The notes below the pieces were generated by a model that made no database searches, was not told the DNA's origin, and worked only from the letters and a program-made list of their open reading frames with translations. A stretch of DNA of 6,856 nt from Candidatus Parvarchaeota archaeon (GTDB taxonomy: Archaea; Nanobdellota; Nanobdellia; Parvarchaeales; Parvarchaeaceae), in assembly GCA_023380435.1 (NCBI GenBank), contig JAMCRB010000018.1:1-6856 (forward strand). Reading direction: 5' to 3'. Each line of letters starts with the position of its first letter. The stretch's first letter is position 1. The position numbers were made by a program, and so were the translations under genes. This document shows positions 1 through 4,515 of the stretch, piece after piece.

Positions 1-1133
1 TCATCCGAGTCATATCTCATATTTAATCTTACGAACATATTGGCCATGCCCATAGTTCCTAGGCCTATCCTTCTAACATAAACGGTCTCTTCGGCCTGTG
101 CCTTGAGCGGGTGCCTTGGATAACTGTAATCTAGTACGTTATCAAGGAACCTTACACCGTATCTAACGGCCTTTTCCAGCTTCTCCCAGTTTATCTTACT
201 TTTGTCAGTATATGGCTCGTCGACAAAATAGCCTAGATTCAGACTGCCCAAATCGCACGCGCCGTAATCCTCAAGTGGCTGTTCTGCGCACGGGTTCGTT
301 CCCTTAACGGCCATGCGGTCGTCGTACTCTGTGGGTGACTCCCTCTTTACCCTGTCCCAGAATATTATGCCGGGATCGCCAGTGTTTATAGCGGTATCGA
401 GTATCTTTTCCCACAGATCGCGGGCCCCAATTTTTTTGTGGATTTCTGCTTTATAATTCTTAAAACTAAGCTCAAAGTCTTTGTTATCTTTGACCGCATT
501 CATGAATTCATCGTCTATCTTTACGCTTATGTTGGCGTATTTTACCTGGGTCTTGTCTTTCTTGACGGTCACAAAGTCTTCGATGTCAGGATGTCTTACG
601 TCGATAGTAATCATCAATGCGCCCCTTCTTCCGCTTTGGCCTATAAGTGAAGTTGTCAGCGAGAAAAGCGGCATAAAGCTTACTGATCCGGTCGATTTTA
701 TTGCAGAGTTGTTTACAAGGGCGCCCTTGGGCCTAAGGATTGATATGTCTATCCCTACTCCTCCTCCGAGAGAATATGTCCTGGCCATTTCCTTTGCAGC
801 GTCATATATGCCCTCCAATGAATCCTCTTTTATCGGCAGATAATAGCAGTTTAAAAGCGAAGCCTTTCTTTCCGTGCCGGCCGCGAACAATATTCTTCCG
901 CCAGGAACGAACTTAAAATCCTCCAAGAGCCAGTAGAATTCTTTCTCTATCTCTTCTTTTTTATTCTTTTCAACGCTCGCCAGGGCGCTGGCAACACGTT
1001 TCCACATTTCTACTGGGGATTTTTCTATGATGTTGCCCTGAAGATCCTTTAGTGCATATTTTTCATAGAAAACCCTAGCTCTCAACTCATCGTTGTTGAA
1101 AAATTTTAAAGTTTCTTTTGGTATCTCAATCAT
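1..1133 (-). CDS. nrdJ: Class II (adenosylcobalamin-dependent) ribonucleoside-diphosphate/triphosphate reductase, N-terminal part (C-terminus outside window)
   Basis: Reduces ribonucleotides to deoxyribonucleotides for DNA synthesis in the cytoplasm. The visible 377 residues read without a stop to the window edge. Seen: a short N-terminal domain with no ATP-cone; LLNCYYLP with the first redox cysteine at C96; the YSLGGGVGIDISILRPKGA substrate loop (about 120-138); QSGRRGALM (166-174); and NPCAEQPLEDYGACDLGSLNL (280-300), which supplies N280, C282 (thiyl radical site) and E284. The visible part ends in RRIGLGTMGMAN. The NPC form and the GRRGA motif fit class II better than class I. Family knowledge says the second redox cysteine and C-terminal cysteine pair lie further on, so they cannot be checked here. 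No intein sits at the NPCAEQ hotspot. The ATG at 1133 is the first usable start: the ATG four bases upstream meets a stop after three codons. AGGT at 1140-1143 is a modest Shine-Dalgarno. The gene lies just downstream of the 16S 3' flank on the same strand. The class II assignment is firm; the partial state is due to the window edge. Confidence 0.95.
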   Translation of the reverse strand, partial: MIEIPKETLKFFNNDELRARVFYEKYALKDLQGNIIEKSPVEMWKRVASALASVEKNKKEEIEKEFYWLLEDFKFVPGGRILFAAGTERKASLLNCYYLPIKEDSLEGIYDAAKEMARTYSLGGGVGIDISILRPKGALVNNSAIKSTGSVSFMPLFSLTTSLIGQSGRRGALMITIDVRHPDIEDFVTVKKDKTQVKYANISVKIDDEFMNAVKDNKDFELSFKNYKAEIHKKIGARDLWEKILDTAINTGDPGIIFWDRVKRESPTEYDDRMAVKGTNPCAEQPLEDYGACDLGSLNLGYFVDEPYTDKSKINWEKLEKAVRYGVRFLDNVLDYSYPRHPLKAQAEETVYVRRIGLGTMGMANMFVRLNMRYDSD

Positions 1134-1139
1134 ACATTA

Positions 1140-1179
1140 ACCTGACATCCAATATAAGCTGTGTAAACGATAATAAATA
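1140..1179 (-). promoter_or_regulatory. Candidate promoter and Shine-Dalgarno for the ribonucleotide reductase gene
   Basis: On the minus strand, CTATTTATTA (1171-1180) is a TATA-like element. It would start transcription near 1149 and give a leader of about 15 nt holding AGGT at 1140-1143, six bases before the ATG. A second A/T element, CTTATATT (1151-1158), lies too close for a normal leader and slightly too close for a leaderless start. No strong poly-T terminator separates the 16S 3' flank from this gene, so read-through from rRNA transcription is possible. Confidence 0.35.
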
Positions 1180-1198
1180 GATTAATTTATCCCTTTTT

Positions 1199-1221
1199 AT
1201 GCATGATGGTAATAGCACACT
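1199..1221 (-). repeat. 3' arm of the 16S pre-rRNA processing stem
   Basis: This segment is the reverse complement of 2757-2779. The 19 bp at 1203-1221 pair perfectly with 2757-2775, followed by one G-U wobble and three more pairs, for 23 bp in all. In the minus-strand transcript the two arms enclose the whole 16S rRNA, as expected for the archaeal pre-16S processing helix. The 3' arm starts about 35 nt after the mature 16S 3' end. I saw no canonical bulge-helix-bulge inside this helix. Confidence 0.9.
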
Positions 1222-1233
1222 TGTATTATGACC

Positions 1234-1241
1234 TCACCTTT
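1234..1241 (-). other. Trailer segment complementary to the 16S anti-Shine-Dalgarno
   Basis: In the transcript this trailer reads AAAGGUGA. Its AGGUGA (1234-1239) is complementary to UCACCU (1260-1265) in the 16S 3' terminus, with about 20 nt between, so the unprocessed RNA could form a small hairpin masking the anti-Shine-Dalgarno. The complementarity is seen directly. A regulatory or quality-control role is inferred. Confidence 0.35.
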
Positions 1242-1256
1242 GGATATTTAAATAAA

Positions 1257-2755
1257 AGGAGGTGATCCAGCCGCATGTTCCCATACGGCTACCTTGTGGC
1301 GACTTAACCCTACTCACTGAATCTAGATTCGGTTATCGCAAATACGACAATCTCATCTAAATCCAACTTGTTTGGTTTGACGGGCAGTGTGTGCAAGGAG
1401 CAGGAAAGTATTCACCGCGCTTTGTTGAAACGCGGTTACTACGGATTCCGACGTTCACGAGGCTGAGTTGCAAGCCTCGATCCGAACTAGGGTAAAGATT
1501 GGGGATTGGCTCCTCCTTTCGGAGTGGCATCCTATTGCCTTTACCATTGCAATTCGCGTGTAGCCCAGAAGATTAGGGTCATACTGACCTACCGTCGCCC
1601 TCGCCTTCCTCTTTCTTTCGAAAGCTGTCTCCATATTTTGCTCATTCGTGACGGATCACATGTTAGCAAATAAGGAAGAGGGTCTTGTTAGTTACCCGAC
1701 TTAACGGGACGTCTCAAGATACTAACTGATGATGGCCATGCAACACCTTTCAGCGCATTAGGTAAGTTCTTCAGGCTGACCTTCATATTGCTGTCGCTTC
1801 TGGTAAGATTCCCGGAGTTGAATCCAATTAAACCGCAAATTTCACCCGTTTTTGTGCTCCCCCGCCAATTCCTTTAAGTTTCGACCTTGCGATTATACTC
1901 CCCAAGTGGCTTACTTAACGCCTTCGCTGTCACACTGCATTCCCTCAGGGGAATGCAACGTATAGTAAGCAGCGTTTACTGCTAGGGCTACCCGGGTATC
2001 TAATCCGGTTTGTTCTCCTAGCCTTCGTCCCTCACCGTCAGGTCCGTTCTGGGGCTGTGCCTTCGCTACTGGTGGTCTTTTTTGGATTAAAGGATTTTAC
2101 TCCTACCCAAAAAGTTCCCAGCCCCCCTCCCGGCCTCTAGTCTGGAAGTATTCATACCATGCCGTCCAATTATACTGAACGATTTAAGCACGAACTATCC
2201 AAACCAGCTACGAACGCTTTAGACTCAATAATAATGGTCACCACTCGGGCCACGGGTATTACCGCGGCTGCTGGCACCCGTTTGCCCAGCCCTTATTCGC
2301 CATACCATTTAAAAATATGGCAAAAGTTCCTTCCTAAGAGGAAAGAACACTTGGGATTCCCTCATCACGCTTCCGCGCATTGTGGAGTTTTCGGGACTGC
2401 TGCACGCCGTAGCGCTGGGGTCCTTGTCTCAGTACCCCTCTGGGGGGAACCACTTCCATGGCCCCTACTGATCTTAGATTTGGTGAGCCGTTACCTCACC
2501 AACAGTCTAATCAGACATAGACCGATCGTAGAGCGGATTACAGCGGTATCAGCCATAATCCTTTCACAATAAAATCGTTTCAGACATTATTGCTATAGAG
2601 TATTAGCCTCAGTTTCCCGAGGGTATCCTCTTCATTACGGTACGTTATCTATGTGTTGCCTCAGCCGTACGCCATCCACCCTTACCGGATAGATAGGACT
2701 TGCATGTCTCATTCGAATCCCAATAGCAGTGACCTCCAGCAGGATCAACTGGAAT
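1257..2755 (-). rRNA. 16S ribosomal RNA, archaeal, full length, unlinked to 23S
   Basis: Small-subunit ribosomal RNA, about 1499 nt. The 5' end reads AUUCCAGUUGAUCCUGCUGGA and the 3' end GGAUCACCUCCU, both from the minus strand. Also present are the 530 loop (GUGCCAGCAGCCGCGGUAA), AUUAGAUACCC near E. coli 790, the archaeal 915 signature (1854-1873), the decoding-site A1408/A1492/A1493, and the GGAA loop of helix 45. It appears functional despite divergence. Helix 1 has swapped G/C for A/U on both strands (CCAG with CUGG), helix 45 has a U-A closing region (UAUGGGAACAU), and helices 35/36 carry paired changes. No intron is visible. Several normally invariant mRNA-path bases are altered (see findings). 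The next gene downstream is nrdJ after about 120 bp, so no 23S or tRNA follows; unlinked 16S genes are known in Thermoplasma and Nanoarchaeum. End coordinates are inferred from conserved termini and may be off by 1-3 nt. Confidence 0.98.
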
Positions 2756-2756
2756 T

Positions 2757-2779
2757 AGTGTGCTATTACCATCATACAT
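2757..2779 (-). repeat. 5' arm of the 16S pre-rRNA processing stem
   Basis: Pairs with 1199-1221 (19 perfect pairs, one G-U, three more pairs) to enclose the 16S rRNA. The helix ends within one or two bases of the predicted mature 5' end (2755), so almost no spacer lies between helix and rRNA on this side, against about 35 nt on the 3' side. Confidence 0.9.
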
Positions 2780-2912
2780 GAACGTAAATTTCACGCACTC
2801 ACGTTTGTCATCTGCCTGTTTTTAAGCAAGCATCCTATATGTCTGCATATGAAATGGTGTCTTCATAGCACCGATATATCGGCACTCCCTCACATCCGGG
2901 ATATGCAAACAT
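2780..2912 (-). other. 16S rRNA leader with small hairpins
   Basis: No gene is visible here; it is the transcribed leader between the predicted start (about 2912) and the processing stem. Candidate hairpins in the transcript are CAUAU-CCCGG-AUGUG (2891-2905), GUGCCGAU-UAUA-type loop-CGGUGC around the 12-bp palindrome CCGATATATCGG (2868-2885), and AACGU...ACGUU (2781-2805). They may help precursor folding or processing, which is inference. Confidence 0.5.
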
Positions 2913-2933
2913 GTAGTTAATTGACTAAACCCC

Positions 2934-2948
2934 TTTATATACTTTTTC
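2934..2948 (-). promoter_or_regulatory. 16S rRNA promoter (TATA box and BRE)
   Basis: The minus strand reads GAAAAAG then TATATAAA (TATA box 2934-2941), a near-ideal archaeal TFB-responsive element plus TATA box. Transcription should start about 25 nt downstream, near 2911-2914, giving a leader of about 155 nt before the 16S. The box sits about 20 bp after the stop of the HIT gene, with no poly-T terminator between, so some HIT transcripts may read into the rRNA. Confidence 0.75.
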
Positions 2949-2962
2949 TTATTCGAATGTGT

Positions 2963-3397
2963 TTATTTTTTGAGCGTCAGCGAGTCTATCGCAGATTTTA
3001 TCCTGGAAGCATATTCCTGCATCTCTTTCTCATCGTCGTATTTTTCCCTTGGCCACAGAAATCCGCGTATCTTTTTGTCTTTCATTCTTGGAGTCACGTG
3101 AACATGAAGATGCGGAATTTCCTGTCCTACTTTGTTGTTTACTACAATAAGTATACCATCGCTTTTGAGCCCGTTCTTAACGGCTTCTGACACCAATTTT
3201 ACGCCAGAGAAAAGGTTCCTTACAGTCTTATCCGGTGCGTCGATTATCGTCTCATAGTGTTTCTTCGGTATAATCAAGCAGTCTCCTTTAAAAAGCGGAT
3301 TTATATCCAGGAAGGCGATAGACTCATCGTCCTCAAATACCGTATACGAAGGAATCTTTTTTTCGGCTATCTTACAGAATATACATTCGTTATCCAC
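2963..3397 (-). CDS. HIT-family nucleotide hydrolase/transferase (HINT-like)
   Basis: Histidine-triad protein of 144 residues, the usual length. The family hydrolyses or transfers nucleoside monophosphates from phosphoramidates, acyl-adenylates or dinucleoside polyphosphates in the cytoplasm; the substrate here cannot be told. Seen: CIFCKI at 5-10 with zinc-type C5 and C8; FLDINPLFKGDCLIIPKKHY (29-48) with H47; the strand and asparagine segment LIVVNNKVGQ (83-92); and the HIT motif HLHVHVTPR (96-104) with H96, H98 and the catalytic H100. The start is GTG at 3397. An in-frame TAA lies four codons upstream and no ATG lies between that stop and the N-terminal CIFC motif, so GTG is forced. A TATA box centred 26 nt upstream points to a leaderless mRNA. 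It follows the 215-aa gene by 30 bp. The C-terminal tail is Lys-rich. Confidence 0.95.
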   Translation of the reverse strand: MDNECIFCKIAEKKIPSYTVFEDDESIAFLDINPLFKGDCLIIPKKHYETIIDAPDKTVRNLFSGVKLVSEAVKNGLKSDGILIVVNNKVGQEIPHLHVHVTPRMKDKKIRGFLWPREKYDDEKEMQEYASRIKSAIDSLTLKK

Positions 3398-3412
3398 GTA
3401 ATTTTTTTACGT
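3396..3412. repeat. Short inverted repeat over the HIT gene start
   Basis: ACGTAA and TTACGT (6 bp each) flank five T residues and overlap the GTG start codon of the HIT gene. It could be an operator just at the expected transcription start, or chance in A/T-rich DNA. Confidence 0.4.
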
Positions 3413-3418
3413 TGGTCA

Positions 3419-3427
3419 TTTATATAA
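3419..3427 (-). promoter_or_regulatory. TATA box of the HIT gene (leaderless promoter)
   Basis: TTATATAAA on the minus strand begins directly after the TAG stop of the upstream gene. Its centre is 26 nt from the GTG at 3397, the normal archaeal distance to the transcription start, so the mRNA probably begins at or next to the start codon. Confidence 0.7.
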
Positions 3428-4075
3428 CTAATCATTCAAACTAATGATGTCGTTTGGAGTTGTGTTTTTTATTTCGTTCAGAGCGCCGAAATCCCGCGAA
3501 TAAATGTATGGGGTAAGGTCAAGATCCTCCGGGCTTTTCTGAAGCTGGCCGGTGTATACTTTGTGCATGTGCTTTTCAACCTCCGCGCAGTATTCTGACC
3601 ACTTGATATTCAAAGACGAAACATATCTTCTCTCAACGTCTGTTGCAACTTTGTGGGCATGAGCGTAGGTGTATCCCTCATCTATAAGCCATTTCTCCAC
3701 GAGCTCGTGGTGTCTTCCGATAGATTCGAGCGAGTTTAATATCCTTCCGTTTATTAGAATCAAAACAGGGAACGATGCGTCGACAAATATCTTATCTCCC
3801 ATGAAAGAATAGCCGCCGGTGTATTTTATGTTGTAGCTGTTATCTATCAGCACGCCTTCTCCGCTCTTTGATGTTACGACTTCGCCAATGCCTTTCTTTT
3901 TGTAGTAAGCGTATTCATTATCAATATAGATATTACTATTCACTTTGATATCAATTTTTGAATTTATTTTGACAAACTTGGGTGTAATGTCCTCTATGGC
4001 GATTATACTGTACCGCTTTTCCTGGCCAAACTTCATCTTTTTATGGCTCACTACCCTGTATTTATCCATAAACAT
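3428..4075 (-). CDS. Uncharacterised protein, 215 aa, with a His/Glu-rich helical segment
   Basis: I do not recognise the family with certainty. Residues 1-110 look beta-rich (alternating strands such as RYSIIAIEDI, KIDIKVNSNIYI, FVDASFPVLILING) with many Lys and Tyr. Residues 112-175 look helical and hold ILNSLESIGRHHELVEKWL, then EGYTYAHAHKVATDVERRYV. The cluster H122, H123, E124, E127, H139, H141, E148 could bind a metal, but no standard HExxH is present. Residues 176-215 look like an irregular tail. No signal peptide or membrane segment is seen, so it is probably cytoplasmic. ATG at 4075 is the longest start. A second ATG at 4069 (MDKYRVV) is 27 nt from the TATA box centre and may be the real leaderless start. 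The gene is divergent from the ABM gene across a 140-bp AT-rich region and precedes the HIT gene by 30 bp. That the ORF is coding is well supported by length and composition; the function is unknown. Confidence 0.8.
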   Translation of the reverse strand: MFMDKYRVVSHKKMKFGQEKRYSIIAIEDITPKFVKINSKIDIKVNSNIYIDNEYAYYKKKGIGEVVTSKSGEGVLIDNSYNIKYTGGYSFMGDKIFVDASFPVLILINGRILNSLESIGRHHELVEKWLIDEGYTYAHAHKVATDVERRYVSSLNIKWSEYCAEVEKHMHKVYTGQLQKSPEDLDLTPYIYSRDFGALNEIKNTTPNDIISLND

Positions 4076-4090
4076 AGTAATTATTCATAT

Positions 4091-4100
4091 TATTTATACT
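4091..4100 (-). promoter_or_regulatory. TATA box of the 215-aa gene
   Basis: AGTATAAATA on the minus strand is centred 21 nt from ATG 4075 and 27 nt from ATG 4069. The second spacing matches a leaderless transcript. Confidence 0.6.
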
Positions 4101-4119
4101 TTCTGTAATTTTTACTAAG

Positions 4120-4135
4120 AAATATTATAATATTT
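4120..4135. repeat. 16-bp perfect palindrome in the divergent intergenic region
   Basis: AAATATTATAATATTT is self-complementary and lies about 20 bp upstream of the TATA box of the 215-aa gene. It contains only A and T, so chance is a real alternative. It could be a regulator site or simply promoter-rich DNA. Confidence 0.4.
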
Positions 4136-4160
4136 AAAGATTACTATTAAGTAGTTTTAA

Positions 4161-4178
4161 TAAAAATACGTATTTTTA
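4161..4178. promoter_or_regulatory. 18-bp perfect palindrome, candidate operator of the ABM gene
   Basis: TAAAAATACGTATTTTTA is fully self-complementary. It ends 6 bp before the TATA box of the ABM gene, overlapping where the BRE would lie, so a bound dimer could block TFB/TBP or aid their recruitment. The operator role is inferred. Confidence 0.45.
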
Positions 4179-4184
4179 ACATAA

Positions 4185-4193
4185 ACTATAAAT
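4185..4193 (+). promoter_or_regulatory. TATA box of the ABM gene (leaderless promoter)
   Basis: ACTATAAAT is centred about 27 nt before the ATG at 4216, which places the transcription start on or next to the start codon. No Shine-Dalgarno precedes that ATG, which agrees. Confidence 0.65.
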
Positions 4194-4215
4194 CCGAGCA
4201 ACACAATGACTATGC

Positions 4216-4506
4216 ATGATAAACATAGGATTGTACTACAAAACCAAACCGGGAAAAGAAAAGGAATTCGAGGAGACTTTCGAGGGAGTCGTAGAAAAAT
4301 TAAAGTCATCGGGAGTTGTTATAGACGCGAAACTTTACAAAGAAATCGGCGGAGACAGTCAATACATGATTTACTCGGAGTGGAAGGATCTTGATTCGTT
4401 TAGGAACTTCATGCAGAGCAAAGAATTCTCGGAAACGACAAATCGGGGTAAATCCATTATAGAGGGAATCCCAAGACACAGAGTATTTTCCGAATTGAAA
4501 GAGTGA
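4216..4506 (+). CDS. ABM-fold (antibiotic biosynthesis monooxygenase superfamily) protein
   Basis: A 96-residue protein of the dimeric ferredoxin-like alpha/beta-barrel type. Seen: the first strand INIGLYYKTKPGKEKEFEE (2-20), helix FEGVVEKLKSSG (22-33), strand VIDAKLYKEIG (35-45), the hallmark YMIYSEWKDLDSFRNFMQSKEF (50-71) with W56, and a C-terminal strand GIPRHRVFSEL (84-94). Family members include quinone-forming monooxygenases, heme-degrading enzymes and many proteins of unknown role; nothing here fixes a substrate. The length is normal and no signal peptide is seen, so it is cytoplasmic. ATG 4216 is chosen for the conserved N-terminus and the 27-nt TATA spacing. Nearby ATGs at 4206 and 4212 are in another frame that lacks family features. 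It is the only plus-strand gene, divergent from the 215-aa gene and abutting the GH15 gene stop to stop. Confidence 0.85.
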   Translation: MINIGLYYKTKPGKEKEFEETFEGVVEKLKSSGVVIDAKLYKEIGGDSQYMIYSEWKDLDSFRNFMQSKEFSETTNRGKSIIEGIPRHRVFSELKE

Positions 4507-4515
4507 TTATTTTTC
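4507..4515 (+). terminator. Possible T-rich terminator of the ABM gene
   Basis: TTATTTTTC directly follows the TGA stop. Archaeal transcription often stops at T runs. This run is short and lies inside the 3' end of the opposing GH15 coding sequence. Confidence 0.3.

Noticed and set aside
280..300. Intein at the reductase active site
   Set aside because: The NPCAEQ motif, a common intein insertion point, is continuous here.
438..843. Two overlapping plus-strand open frames
   Set aside because: Both lie opposite the ribonucleotide reductase gene, whose reading frame is clearly conserved.
2159..2572. A 137-residue open frame on the plus strand
   Set aside because: It lies wholly inside the 16S rRNA gene on the other strand, and its sequence is the antisense of conserved rRNA (including the 530 loop).
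1257..2755. 16S pseudogene or intron-containing copy
   Set aside because: It is full length (about 1499 nt), key loops are intact, helix changes are compensated, and it has a strong promoter and a processing stem.
2760..2800. Bulge-helix-bulge motif or box C/D guide RNA in the 16S leader
   Set aside because: The processing helix is continuous, without paired 3-nt bulges. AUGAUGG resembles box C but no matching box D or guide layout follows.
2921..3190. A plus-strand open frame opposite the HIT gene
   Set aside because: Antisense shadow of the HIT gene with no supporting start signal.
4206..4394. Alternative frame starting ATGACTATG upstream of the ABM gene
   Set aside because: It overlaps the ABM gene in another frame, is very basic and has no family features; the ABM frame has conserved motifs and the right TATA spacing.
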